From Pontibacter mucosus (GTDB lineage Bacteria > Bacteroidota > Bacteroidia > Cytophagales > Hymenobacteraceae): a DNA stretch of 64,000 bases. The notes beneath the pieces are model-generated. The model did no database searches. It saw only the letters and a list, made by a program, of their open reading frames with translations, and had not been told where the DNA came from. The stretch lies in assembly GCF_003054055.1 (NCBI RefSeq), contig NZ_QBKI01000007.1:248001-312000 (forward strand). Reading direction: 5' to 3'. Made by a program: the position numbers and the translations under genes. Every line of letters begins with the position of its first letter. Within the stretch, counting starts at the first letter, position 1. Below, in pieces: positions 19,601 through 28,357 of the stretch.

Positions 19601-19734
19601 GAATCAGCCCAACCTTTAAATACTGTTTGCGAAGTATGAACCTGCCGGCTGCACTTGTGCTGTAATCGCAGCTTGTACCCTGGCACAGGCCCTTCACTAC
19701 AGGGAGGGTAACAGACCTAAGTAGCAAAGTATAA

Positions 19735-19771
19735 ACGAGCCCAGCTGCAAGTCGGGCTCGTTTTGTTTTAA
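19735..19771 (+). terminator. Rho-independent terminator
   Basis: ACGAGCCC (19735-19742) pairs with GGGCTCGT (19754-19761), followed by TTTTGTTTT. It lies about 135 bases after the peptidase stop. Confidence 0.8.
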
Positions 19772-20057
19772 GGCGTGATGAATTTGTTTATACTATATGA
19801 GTATAAAGTATAACTTATGGTTTAACCTCTCAACAAGACTGCCGGAAAGATTTAATTGTAGCAGTGCCAGCCATACTTCTGAGGGGTTACGTGTAAAAAA
19901 GAAGTAAACAAACCTCCTTTTTTAGTGAAGCAGCCATTTTTTGGACAGAAGCTAAGTAAAGATTGAGAATCTCAAAAACTTAAACAATGGGGAAAGAGTA
20001 TGTTATGGTTGTTTAATTTATTACTAACCAAATACTTAAAATTATCCAGTACCAGCC
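19772..20057. other. AT-rich non-coding gap
   Basis: Follows the terminator and leads into the 71-residue gene. It has two AGTATAA motifs near 19800 and poly-A/T patches. I see no hairpin or reading frame worth listing; it probably holds the downstream promoter. Confidence 0.5.
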
Positions 20058-20273
20058 ATGAAGAGTTTCTATGACTTTAACAGAAGTAGCCCGGAGGAGC
20101 GCCAGCAGCAATACAAGTACTACCCCGAGATGGCACTTTTTCACATCGCGCTCCGGGAGGAGCTAGGGGAAGATGAGTATAATGCCTTCTACCGCGCTGA
20201 GCAGGAAGCAGCGCAAAAACGCTCCATTACACCAATGTCTCACCAAACTTCCAGAAAATGGGTAACCGTGTAA
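20058..20273 (+). CDS. Small cytosolic protein of unknown function
   Basis: A 71-residue protein starting MKSFYDFNRSSPEERQQQYK, rich in Glu, Gln and Tyr, with no signal peptide or membrane segment. It is predicted mostly helical up to residue 55. A real gene is supported by the AT-rich promoter-like gap before it and a strong terminator 25 bases after its stop. I do not recognise the family. Confidence 0.6.
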   Translation: MKSFYDFNRSSPEERQQQYKYYPEMALFHIALREELGEDEYNAFYRAEQEAAQKRSITPMSHQTSRKWVTV

Positions 20274-20297
20274 TGCAACGCCAGCATACCATGTGAG

Positions 20298-20337
20298 GAG
20301 GCAAGCTGTAACAGAACAGTTTGCCTCTTTTCTTTTC
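20298..20337 (+). terminator. Rho-independent terminator
   Basis: A 12-base stem with one G-T pair (20298-20309 with 20316-20327) is followed by TTTTCTTTTCT. It ends the small plus-strand gene and separates it from the convergent GT39-like gene. Confidence 0.85.
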
Positions 20338-20344
20338 TGAAAAC

Positions 20345-21961
20345 CTATTCTACTCCAGAAACCCGATACACTCCTACTGAGTCCACAGGGGCCACAGATA
20401 GGTACCAAGGGAGTTGGTACGAATAAGAGTTATAAAACCTGGCAAAATGTGCAGTAGTGAAGAAGTTCAGCAAGGTGGGGGAGTAGATTATAATTTCCTC
20501 TTTCTCTAGCACAATGTTATCCGATACTTTCTGCTTTGCGATGACTTCAGGAATAACGAAATAATCTCCCGCTTGAGGAGCAGATACATCGTACTCATAA
20601 AACACCATGCCAGCCTTTTTGCTGTACCACTGCCATCCCCAGTGTCCTGTAGTCCATACTTTGCTGTTTGTAGGCACATGCATTAGAGCCATCGGAACAG
20701 CTTTTCTGTAAAAATCTGCATAAACCCAGTCGGAAATCCCTAGTGCCAGACCCAAAAAGCAGGTGAGACCAATTGATGCTTTAGTGGCCTTAGGCAATGT
20801 ATTCCTATAGACGTATCCACCAAGTATAATAAACGGTGGGAGAAGCAGGAGCACGTGTCTTGTTGCCATAAATGGTGAATAGATCAGAATAAATGCACCC
20901 ATCGCTAATCCCCACAGAAACACTATTACTGCCTTCCTATCAGGAACCATTCTTCTTGCAGCAAAGAAAAACAGGATGATAACAAGTAAACCGTTGTATG
21001 CAAATATGGCCCAAAGCAGGCTATAGGGAATAGATCTCACCACGGGCCCATATACCATGACATAGGCAGCCACCACAAGTATGGCAACACTGATAGCTAG
21101 CGCTATTACTATCCTTTTCTTTTCCGTGCTCTGGAAGGCGCTGATAAACATAAGTGAAAAAGGCGCAACTCCTCCTACTGTGAGTATAAATGCAATGAAG
21201 TTATTACTAATGAGGCTCAGGGTAATATCATTTCTAGGTCTCCCTAGCATGTGTGAACTGCCAAACTCCATATAGTTTAAACCTGCCCAGGCAAGTAACG
21301 CAACCACTGGGATTAGGAGTGCCTTTACTAAGTGAGGCTTCCTTTTTTCGAATATTGCATATACCAGTACCAGCAGGAGGGGCAGTAATGAATATTTTAA
21401 GAGCAGACCGATCGTAAGTATAATAGAAGCCAGGTAAACATTTCTTGCTTCATTTGCCTCATTTGCTTCATCTGCCTGCACAAGAAGGTAAATGAAGATG
21501 ATAGATAAGCACAGGATTGGGATATCTATCATTAGGTTTTGATTTACTAAAAACGCAGGTCCGAGGGCCAGAAAGCATGTGCCTATCAATGCAAAATCCT
21601 TTTGGAAGAGGCATAGTAGCCTGTAAAAATAGATAATGGCAAGAAGGCTGAACACGCCTTGTGCGAGGTGCAAGGGGATTTCGGAGAAGCCAAAAACAGC
21701 CCCTACCGTAGCTATGAAATAGAAGTACCCAGGAGGTTGATTGAAGTGGAAAATTGGCTCACTGATGTTATACCAGTTAATTTTTCCCGACATCGGTTGG
21801 AGTGGGTTGAGCTTAATCCACTCAGCTGCCTCTAAGTGGAAAACGTCATCTATGTGAAATGCTTTGTTCACATTGATAGCAGTTGCAAGCGCCCAAAAAA
21901 CTAAAAGGGCAATATAGGGGGAAGTATTAAGAGTCTTTGCGACTCTCCTTGATATACTCAT
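20345..21961 (-). CDS. GT39-like polytopic membrane glycosyltransferase
   Basis: Start placed at 21961 (MSISRRVAKTLNT); the longer frame from 22036 would overlap the upstream gene and adds an unlikely Cys/Arg-rich leader. 538 residues with about ten membrane segments. The first loop has HIDDVFHLEAAEW and later NQPPGYFYF, the layout of GT39/GT-C transferases, where an acidic pair in the first periplasmic loop is catalytic and the sugar donor is a polyprenyl-phosphate sugar. A short tandem repeat encodes EANEANEA between two membrane segments. Acceptor and sugar unknown. It is last in a minus-strand run with the FAD oxidase. Confidence 0.75.
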   Translation of the reverse strand: MSISRRVAKTLNTSPYIALLVFWALATAINVNKAFHIDDVFHLEAAEWIKLNPLQPMSGKINWYNISEPIFHFNQPPGYFYFIATVGAVFGFSEIPLHLAQGVFSLLAIIYFYRLLCLFQKDFALIGTCFLALGPAFLVNQNLMIDIPILCLSIIFIYLLVQADEANEANEARNVYLASIILTIGLLLKYSLLPLLLVLVYAIFEKRKPHLVKALLIPVVALLAWAGLNYMEFGSSHMLGRPRNDITLSLISNNFIAFILTVGGVAPFSLMFISAFQSTEKKRIVIALAISVAILVVAAYVMVYGPVVRSIPYSLLWAIFAYNGLLVIILFFFAARRMVPDRKAVIVFLWGLAMGAFILIYSPFMATRHVLLLLPPFIILGGYVYRNTLPKATKASIGLTCFLGLALGISDWVYADFYRKAVPMALMHVPTNSKVWTTGHWGWQWYSKKAGMVFYEYDVSAPQAGDYFVIPEVIAKQKVSDNIVLEKEEIIIYSPTLLNFFTTAHFARFYNSYSYQLPWYLSVAPVDSVGVYRVSGVE

Positions 21962-21995
21962 TGTGTTCAGAGGGTGGAGTTTGTTATTGAAGCTT

Positions 21996-23141
21996 TCATA
22001 CCTGCTGCAGCACCAGCTCGGCGCCCTCCTCGCCAACCAGGGAGCCGATAGCCACGCCCATCCCTCCTAATCGCACGGCGCAACTTACCCGGTCTGTTAC
22101 CTTCTTTATCAGCGTGGTTTTGGCGTTACCCGTGCCCAGGCCCATAATGCCGCTCCAGCGCTGCTCTACCTCGAAAGGCGTTTCCGGAAGTATAACCTCA
22201 TGCAGCAGCTGCTCCAATCGTTGCTGAATCAGCTCCGTTAGCCCTAGTTCTATGGTGGTTTCCTCCTCGAACGCCAGGTTGCGGGCACCGCCGAAGAGCA
22301 CCCTGTTGCCGATGTTGCGGAAGTAATAATAGCCTTTGTCGTAGTGGAAGGTGCCTTTAAACTTTAGGTTGCTGATGGGCTTTGTGATGAGCACCTGCGC
22401 ACGGGCGGGCTGTACCTGCAGTTGGGGCAGCAATTTTTGGGCAAAGCCATTGGTGGCCACCAGCACAGCGCGGGCCTTCAGGTATATACCCTGCGCGGTG
22501 GTTGCCAGCACGTCCTGAGCATTCTCCTGCAGCGCCTGCACCTCCAGCCCGTTGAGCACCAGCACCCCCATACTTTGTACTTTCTGCGTGAGGGCCAGAA
22601 TCATCTTACCGGTGTCTATCTGGCCTTCGGCGGTGCTCAGCAGCAGGTGCTGCACGCCTTTAAAACCGAATTGGCCGATTTTCCCATCCGCCCGTTGAAA
22701 TATCTCCGGCTCGTTGAGTATACTTTGCAGCTGCCGGTTCAGGTAGGGGAGTTGGTCCAGACAAGCCTCGTACACTTCCTGCTGCTGCGGCTCGAACAGC
22801 TCATAACCTCCCCACCGGTGGTAGTCCAGGGTCGTGTCGCCGAGGTTTTGGCGCAGGCGCTGCAGGCCTCTCCAGCGGCGCTCCACCAGCCCGAAAACCT
22901 CCTCCTCGGAGTGGTGCTCCAGGTCGTCCAACAGCTCGGAGGGACTGCCGAAGCAGGCAAAGCCCGCGTTCTTGGAGCTGGCCCCGGTTGGCAGCAGGCC
23001 ACGCTCCGCCACGAGCACCTTTAGTTGCGGCTGCTGCTGTTTCAGGTGCAGGGCCGCGTTCAGCCCCACAATGCCACTGCCAATGATGAGTACATCAATG
23101 TGGTTAAAGTAGGTTTCCTGTTCCCAAAAACTTAGTTGCAT
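21996..23141 (-). CDS. FAD-dependent oxidoreductase (DAO family)
   Basis: A 381-residue cytosolic flavoprotein of the D-amino-acid/glycine oxidase family. The dinucleotide-binding motif GSGIVGLNAALHL is at about 22-34, followed by the AERG strand end and the GASSKNAGFACFG segment typical of the family. The C-terminal GxMGLGTGN and RLGGMGVAIGSLVGEE regions close the FAD site. The substrate is not apparent. The gene overlaps nothing now that the downstream GT39 start is at 21961, and lies 3 bases after the 83-residue gene, so the two are probably co-transcribed. Confidence 0.85.
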   Translation of the reverse strand: MQLSFWEQETYFNHIDVLIIGSGIVGLNAALHLKQQQPQLKVLVAERGLLPTGASSKNAGFACFGSPSELLDDLEHHSEEEVFGLVERRWRGLQRLRQNLGDTTLDYHRWGGYELFEPQQQEVYEACLDQLPYLNRQLQSILNEPEIFQRADGKIGQFGFKGVQHLLLSTAEGQIDTGKMILALTQKVQSMGVLVLNGLEVQALQENAQDVLATTAQGIYLKARAVLVATNGFAQKLLPQLQVQPARAQVLITKPISNLKFKGTFHYDKGYYYFRNIGNRVLFGGARNLAFEEETTIELGLTELIQQRLEQLLHEVILPETPFEVEQRWSGIMGLGTGNAKTTLIKKVTDRVSCAVRLGGMGVAIGSLVGEEGAELVLQQV

Positions 23142-23144
23142 AGG

Positions 23145-23396
23145 CTAATTGTCTGTCCGGAAGTAGGGGTGATTGTAGTGGCGGGCCTCCTGCTCGCCTA
23201 TCAGTTCATAGCTTGTAAGCATTATCTCGCGCTCGCCGCTGTTCATGGCTTTTACAAAAACGCCCTCAGGTGTCTCGTAAATGGCATAGTTGTGCTGCCC
23301 GAACGGGTAAAGGTTGTTGCTGCGCAGAATCTGTGCCTGCGTAAGGTCTACCTGCCGCCCGTTGGTGGTGGTAACGATGTATCTGCTTTTATCCAT
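23145..23396 (-). CDS. 83-residue protein of unknown function
   Basis: A small soluble protein, MDKSRYIVTTTNGRQVDLTQ onward, with alternating strand-like segments and no cysteine. It overlaps the 3' end of the alpha/beta-hydrolase gene by 49 bases in another frame and is 3 bases from the FAD oxidase, so all three are likely one transcript. Tight packing and good codon use support a real gene. Function not recognised. Confidence 0.65.
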   Translation of the reverse strand: MDKSRYIVTTTNGRQVDLTQAQILRSNNLYPFGQHNYAIYETPEGVFVKAMNSGEREIMLTSYELIGEQEARHYNHPYFRTDN

Positions 23397-24046
23397 GTTT
23401 CTTCTAGTATGCGGCTTAGTATAGCACTTACTTCATCTGCCTGGCGCAGCACCATCAGATGCCCGCCGTTTTTCACTTTAATGATATCAGGTCTGTCGTA
23501 GAGCGGCAGGATGAGGTCTTTGGTGCCGTGTATCTGCACCAGCCCTGGCAGCACCTCCTCCTGCGGCCACTCCAGCAGCTGCCCCAGCGACCAGCGCAGC
23601 ACCTTCTCGTCTATCTCCAGGATGGCCCTTTTCAGCAATTGCTTCTCTGGCTTGGATTGCGCCCCGAAGAACAGCGGTGCCAGCGGGTGTATACTTTGCA
23701 TGAGCTTTAGAGGCATCCAGCGGTGCAGGTGCGTTTTGCCCACCAGGCGGTAAATGGCAGGCAGGGCGTGGTGCGTTGCCATGCTGGAGAGGAGGATGGT
23801 CTTGCGCGGCTTGAGGATCTTGCTCAGCTCTATAGCCACCAGCCCGCCGTAAGACATGCCCACCAGAATCGGATCGGGGTCGGTGATCTGGTCTAAAAGC
23901 CGGAGCACATACTCGTGCAGGGGCTCATCGATGTGCTTCGGCGCTACCCATTCCACATACTGCTGCGGTATGTACTCGGGCAGCTTCAGGTACTGGAACA
24001 TGCGCCAATCAGCCCCCAGCCCACTGATAAAGTATGCTTTGCTCAT
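23348..24046 (-). CDS. Alpha/beta hydrolase
   Basis: 232 residues, cytosolic, first gene of a minus-strand run. The nucleophile elbow GMSYGG gives Ser65. A late acidic residue in HGTKDLILP and the histidine in KNGGHLMVL complete a plausible Ser-Asp-His triad. The N-terminal strand YFISGLGADWRMF provides the oxyanion region. The family includes esterases, thioesterases and lactonases; substrate cannot be assigned. The last 16 codons overlap the next gene and end in a Pro-rich tail (SLPPPTGG), which may not be needed for the fold. Confidence 0.82.
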   Translation of the reverse strand: MSKAYFISGLGADWRMFQYLKLPEYIPQQYVEWVAPKHIDEPLHEYVLRLLDQITDPDPILVGMSYGGLVAIELSKILKPRKTILLSSMATHHALPAIYRLVGKTHLHRWMPLKLMQSIHPLAPLFFGAQSKPEKQLLKRAILEIDEKVLRWSLGQLLEWPQEEVLPGLVQIHGTKDLILPLYDRPDIIKVKNGGHLMVLRQADEVSAILSRILEETWIKADTSLPPPTGGR

Positions 24047-24126
24047 GGTATGCTTGTAGGGGAGAAAGATACCTGTTTTTTGGCAGAAGGAACAGTTTGG
24101 GGTGGCTTTTATACTTTGCTAATACC

Positions 24127-25074
24127 TTATTCCATGGTTGCCAGCTCATGACCCAGAAACCGCAGCGCATCCTGCACCGTCTCCTGAGGCAGCTCTTCCA
24201 TGGGGATGTGGCCGGCGCCGGGGTAGGTGATGAGTTGGGCGTCCTTTATACTTTCCTGGAAGCGTGCCGCATCGGCAACCGGTACCCAGGCATCGGCCTC
24301 GCCCCAAAGTATAAGCGTAGGCGCCTGCACCCGTGCCAGCTTATACAGGTTGTCTGCGTCCAGCGTGTTCATGCGGGCGATGAAGGCTTCCCGGTTGCCC
24401 TCGCGCAGCAGCATGTCGTGGCTCAGGGAAATGGCCTGATCGCTTAGCTTGCTGTCGTCGCCGTATACTTCGCGCAGGCTCTGGGCTACTATAAAGCGCG
24501 GCGTGATATACCTGAGCGAGTGCCTGAGCAGCGGCGTCTGGGCCATCCGGAAGGGCATGGAGATGCGTTTGTCGTTGGCGTTGGTGACGCCCGTCGGGGC
24601 TATCAGTATCAGTTTCTGCACCCGCCCGGGGTGGTTGGCGGCAAAGTCGAAGGCTATCTGCCCGCCCAGGGAGCTGCCCGCCAGGTGGGCCTTCTCAATG
24701 CCAAGGCTGTCGAGGAAATGCAGTAGCAGGCCGGAGTAGTAATCGATGGTGTAGGTATCGGTGGCGTTTGGGCCGGTGAGGCCAAAGCCGGGCAGGTCGA
24801 GGCGCAGCACGCGGTGGCTTTTGCTAAGCTCAGAGGCCCAGCCGTCCCAGGTGTTCAGCGAGGCAGCCGTACCGTGCAGCAGCACTATCGGCATTCCCCG
24901 GCCCTCGTCGCGGTAGTGCAGGGTAGCGCCGGCCATGCTTTTATACTTGGAGGCCGGGTGTTTATACTTTGCCTCCAGTTCCCCGGCAGGTATGTCGGCA
25001 CGTATCAGAAGCGAAGTGGCAGCCACCAGCACCAGTACAGCGGCAACGGTTACGCGTTTTGCTCTGGGAGTCAT
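24127..25074 (-). CDS. Membrane-anchored alpha/beta hydrolase
   Basis: 315 residues with an N-terminal hydrophobic helix (VTVAAVLVLVAATSLLI) that acts as a signal anchor or uncleaved signal. The hydrolase core has LLHGTAASLNTWDGW (oxyanion region), GSSLGG with nucleophile Ser135, an acidic residue in WGEADAWVP and a late GHIPMEE histidine. Its layout matches the haloalkane-dehalogenase/epoxide-hydrolase/lipase-like superfamily; the exact reaction is not resolved. It is unrelated by operon to the smaller hydrolase downstream: the gap of 80 bases contains a TATACTTT motif. Confidence 0.82.
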   Translation of the reverse strand: MTPRAKRVTVAAVLVLVAATSLLIRADIPAGELEAKYKHPASKYKSMAGATLHYRDEGRGMPIVLLHGTAASLNTWDGWASELSKSHRVLRLDLPGFGLTGPNATDTYTIDYYSGLLLHFLDSLGIEKAHLAGSSLGGQIAFDFAANHPGRVQKLILIAPTGVTNANDKRISMPFRMAQTPLLRHSLRYITPRFIVAQSLREVYGDDSKLSDQAISLSHDMLLREGNREAFIARMNTLDADNLYKLARVQAPTLILWGEADAWVPVADAARFQESIKDAQLITYPGAGHIPMEELPQETVQDALRFLGHELATME

Positions 25075-25179
25075 AGTTTCAGGATATCAGAACGATGCGA
25101 AGTATAAATTTATACTTTAAAAGTATAACAAAGATGAGCTGCGTATACTTTATTTACCTGATAAGGAAGAACCATGATT

Positions 25180-25233
25180 ATATCAACACAAAAGCACCAA
25201 CGGCCTGTGCTGCTGGTGCTTTTGTGTTGATAT
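25180..25233. terminator. Long perfect hairpin, 20-base stem
   Basis: Positions 25180-25199 pair perfectly with 25214-25233 around a 14-base loop. It lies just past the stop of the minus-strand SPW gene at 25243 and likely ends its transcript. The stem is far longer than normal and there is no long T-run after it, so mRNA 3'-end protection is another possibility. Confidence 0.7.
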
Positions 25234-25242
25234 CCCAAACAC

Positions 25243-25644
25243 CTACTTGTCCAAATCGACACGCGGCTGCTTGCGGGCCTCCCGTGCGTGCAGCGTGTCC
25301 GATTTCCAGACAGCCGACCAGCCCCCGCCGTAGGTGTCTTCTATTTTGCCCTTCACAAAGCTTAGGCCTGTTACCAGTGCGCCCACTACCATGCTGTTAA
25401 CCGTGGCCGCGGTATTGTCGAAGCCCAGCACCCAGGGCGCCAGCAGCAGCCAGAGCCCCAGCGGCACGTTATAAAGGCGCACCACGCGCGTCGCCTCCCA
25501 CCACGAGATGATGGCAAAGCTGGCGATCACGGGTCCCAGGATGTGCTCGTTGTCGGTGATGGTTTTAGCATCGGCGTAACCGAGCATGGCGGCAGAAGCC
25601 ATCAGCCAGATGCCAAGTATTGCGTTAATTACCTGTGCCCACAT
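25243..25644 (-). CDS. SPW-repeat membrane protein
   Basis: 133 residues with four predicted membrane helices (residues about 1-22, 35-50, 60-78, 83-98). The motif APWVLGF is the signature of the SPW repeat family, small integral membrane proteins of unknown function. The C-terminal 40 residues are soluble. It follows the VKOR-like gene by 12 bases on the same strand, so the two are probably co-transcribed and may form one inner-membrane unit. Confidence 0.8.
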   Translation of the reverse strand: MWAQVINAILGIWLMASAAMLGYADAKTITDNEHILGPVIASFAIISWWEATRVVRLYNVPLGLWLLLAPWVLGFDNTAATVNSMVVGALVTGLSFVKGKIEDTYGGGWSAVWKSDTLHAREARKQPRVDLDK

Positions 25645-25656
25645 CGTTTTATATGT

Positions 25657-26217
25657 TTAGATAACTCTTCCCTGTACCTCCTTATACCCCCAAAAGGCTT
25701 TCCACATCGATACTTTGGCGTCTTTTACCCGCTTCATGTACTGCAGGCTGGCCAGCATCTCGTCCATGGCCGGGCCAATCATTACCACCGATATTAGCGC
25801 CGTAACCAGGCAAAGGGTGCACCAGGCATCGTAGAGCACCGGTTGCAGCACCACCAGCAGCACGCTGATAAATCCAAGCGGACCAACGGCCAGACCAAAG
25901 GCAATTACAATCCAGGGCATCCTGCGCCACCTCCGGGTACCCCCGATAATACCTGCCAGCGCATCCACCAGGTACCCCAGGGCCCCGAGCGCGCCATCCG
26001 GAATGGGCAGTATCTGAGAGGTTTCGGAGGTGAGAATTTTCCGGCTGCCATTGCCAAAAAACGGTTCCCAGACCGTGTCTATCACTTTCAGCTGGAACAG
26101 GGCCAGGTAAGTGGCAATGGCAAAACCTACCATCGCCGCAATCACAATGGGCATGCGTTGGCCCCAGGAGGCTGGGTTATAGCTCCACCCGGGCGGAATA
26201 CCTTTTTCTTTGCTCAT
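25657..26217 (-). CDS. Vitamin K epoxide reductase-like membrane protein
   Basis: 186 residues, four to five membrane helices. The motif AWCTLC (Cys133 and Cys136) is in the position of the redox CxxC that faces quinone in VKOR-family enzymes, which feed electrons from protein thiols into the quinone pool. The additional loop cysteine pair that classical VKOR proteins use to pass electrons to a thioredoxin partner is missing; these two are the only cysteines in the protein. It may therefore have a different redox role. Co-transcribed with the SPW gene. Confidence 0.72.
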   Translation of the reverse strand: MSKEKGIPPGWSYNPASWGQRMPIVIAAMVGFAIATYLALFQLKVIDTVWEPFFGNGSRKILTSETSQILPIPDGALGALGYLVDALAGIIGGTRRWRRMPWIVIAFGLAVGPLGFISVLLVVLQPVLYDAWCTLCLVTALISVVMIGPAMDEMLASLQYMKRVKDAKVSMWKAFWGYKEVQGRVI

Positions 26218-26316
26218 ATAGCTTTTCCTGATTATTAGGATGTACTACGTGAGCGGCAGGAGTGCGTTCTGTTTTATACTTTCCGGGCACCCTGGGGCAG
26301 AAGCAGCGGCAAAGAA

Positions 26317-26344
26317 AAAGCCCGCAGCAAGCGCTGCGGGCTTT
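26317..26344 (-). terminator. Rho-independent terminator of the permease gene
   Basis: AAAGCCCGCAGC (26317-26328) and its complement (26333-26344) form a perfect 12-base stem with a four-base loop. On the minus strand a T-run follows. It lies 22 bases past the permease stop. Confidence 0.88.
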
Positions 26345-26366
26345 CCTATACTTTAGAAGTATAAAC

Positions 26367-27842
26367 CTATACTTTGGATTTGCTGAACTTGCTGCCGAAC
26401 AGGTAGTACACCGGTATCCCTAAGGCCACGATAATGAGCCCCGGCCAGGTATACACCGGCTTGTAAATGAGCAGAATCACGCAGATGGCGGAGGCGAGGA
26501 TCACGTACAGCGCGGGCAGCACCGGGTAGCCGTAAGCCTTGTAAGGGCGCGGCAAATCAGGCCGCTTTTTGCGGAGTACAAAGATGCCGATAATGGTGAG
26601 GATGTAGAACAGCATGATGGCGAACACCACGTAGTCGAGCAGGTCGCCGAAGGTGCCGGTGAGGCAGAGCAGGCAGGCCCACACGCACTGCAGCCACAGC
26701 GCCGCGGCCGGTACCCCGTTCTTGTTCAGGCGGCCCAGCCGTTCGAAAAACAGCCCGTCCTTGGCAATGGCATAATATACCCGCGCCCCGGAAAGGATGG
26801 CGCCGTTGTTACAGCTGAACGTGGAGATCATGATAAGGATGGCCACGGCCACGGTAGCCTCGTAGCCCCCAATTACCTCGGCCACAGCGGCGGCAACACG
26901 GTCGTTGCTGGCGTAGGTGATGCCTTGCCCCACCACGGTGGTCGCGTCGGGAGAGCCGTGCATCGGCAGCACCAGCAGGTACACCAGGTTTATCAGCATG
27001 TAAATGCCCATCACAATCGCTGAGCCGATCACCATGCTTAGTACGATTGTGCGCTTCGGGTTCACGATCTCATCGCCCGAAAACCCGATGTTGTTCCAGG
27101 AATCGGCGGAGAAAAGGGCGCCCACCATGGCCATACCCAGCGCTGAGATTAGCACCGCACCTGTCGGTACCGGGGTGGCAGAGCCGCTGGCTCCCCAGAA
27201 ATCGGAAAAGTTGGCCTCGATGGCCGTGTCGTTAATACCAAACAGCAACCCGAAAAGGATAAGCCCGAAAAGCGCTATCAGTTTGGTGCTGCCAAAGATG
27301 TTCTGGATCAGCTTGCCGCTTTTCACGCCCAAGGAGTTCATGTAGGTCAGGAAAATGATGCTGATGATGGTGAGCAGCTGCACAGAGGTAAACTCGAATC
27401 CGGCTACCTGCAGCAGCACGTTATCCTCGCTGAACCAGGGAATGAGCACGCCGGTAAAACGGGCAAAGGCCACGCCCACAGCCGCAATCACGCCCGTTTG
27501 TATCACCAGGAAAAGCGTCCAGCCATACAAAAAGGCCACCATCTTGTTGTAGGCCTCCTTCAGGTACACGTATTGCCCGCCCACTTTGGGGAACATGGAG
27601 GACAGCTCGCCATAGCTGATGGCGCCTACCATGGTAAGAAAGCCGGAGATGAGCCAAACCAGCATCATGTAGCCGGGGCTGACGACGGTGCGGGAGATAT
27701 CGGCGGTAACGATAAAGATGCCGGAGCCGATCATGCCCCCCGTTACAATCATAATGGCATCGTAGAGGGTGATTTCGCGCTTGAAGCTCCCTTTTTCCTG
27801 CGCCTGGTCCTGCTCCTCGCTTAGTTCTGAAGTATGCTGCAT
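26367..27842 (-). CDS. APC-superfamily amino acid permease
   Basis: 491 residues from the ATG at 27842 (MQHTSELSEEQDQAQ); a frame from 27902 adds 20 residues but the shorter form gives the usual charged cytosolic leader. Twelve or so membrane helices. The first helix holds the unwound substrate-binding motif GGMIGSGIF, typical of APC transporters, and the sixth region has FSADSWNNIGFSGDEI. It resembles the LAT/y+LAT-like branch of amino acid exchangers. Probably imports amino acids in exchange or with protons. Single gene with its own terminator. Confidence 0.9.
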   Translation of the reverse strand: MQHTSELSEEQDQAQEKGSFKREITLYDAIMIVTGGMIGSGIFIVTADISRTVVSPGYMMLVWLISGFLTMVGAISYGELSSMFPKVGGQYVYLKEAYNKMVAFLYGWTLFLVIQTGVIAAVGVAFARFTGVLIPWFSEDNVLLQVAGFEFTSVQLLTIISIIFLTYMNSLGVKSGKLIQNIFGSTKLIALFGLILFGLLFGINDTAIEANFSDFWGASGSATPVPTGAVLISALGMAMVGALFSADSWNNIGFSGDEIVNPKRTIVLSMVIGSAIVMGIYMLINLVYLLVLPMHGSPDATTVVGQGITYASNDRVAAAVAEVIGGYEATVAVAILIMISTFSCNNGAILSGARVYYAIAKDGLFFERLGRLNKNGVPAAALWLQCVWACLLCLTGTFGDLLDYVVFAIMLFYILTIIGIFVLRKKRPDLPRPYKAYGYPVLPALYVILASAICVILLIYKPVYTWPGLIIVALGIPVYYLFGSKFSKSKV

Positions 27843-28135
27843 AAGTATAAAATAGGGGTAAAGGTAAGTGTTTTTCAGCCTCGGTGGTACAAAGCAAGTC
27901 ATCCGCTTGCAGATTAGCGCGGTTGGGTACGGCGAGGGATGAGTTTTTCTTGAAAATAGCCTTTAAAAAGCCCGGATTATACTATGCATTTTGTCTGTAA
28001 TTCGGGGGTGTTCACGGATACTTTCTGGATGTTTGTATAATAAAGTAGTAAATGGTGTAACAGTACTTTGCAATACCAAGTACTATAGAGTAGATTTGCA
28101 AGAACAAAATGTCACACAATTTAAATCTTAAAACT

Positions 28136-28333
28136 ATGAAAATCATCGTTCTTATCGCCGCCTCAGTTTTTGGTTTTGGTTTCGCCGTTCAGGAGAGTTA
28201 CCATGTAGCAAAGCCAAAACAAGTACTGGTGCTCTACCATGCCCCTGCAGCGCTGGAGGAGCCCGTTATGGATGTTGTATTAGACACTGTAGAAATTACA
28301 GTGGAAGCTCCGGCAGCGGTTGCCAGCCTGTAG
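28136..28333 (+). CDS. 65-residue exported peptide
   Basis: The start at 28136 (MKIIVLIAASVFGFGFAVQ) opens on a signal peptide; an upstream in-frame ATG at 28109 would add 9 polar residues. The mature part is about 45 residues with several Val/Ala/Glu segments (VLDTVEITVEAPAAV) and no cysteine. Function unknown. It is convergent with the next gene, 24 bases away. AT-rich DNA precedes it. Confidence 0.55.
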   Translation: MKIIVLIAASVFGFGFAVQESYHVAKPKQVLVLYHAPAALEEPVMDVVLDTVEITVEAPAAVASL

Positions 28334-28357
28334 GCAGCCGCTGCGTAGCAGCAGCTC

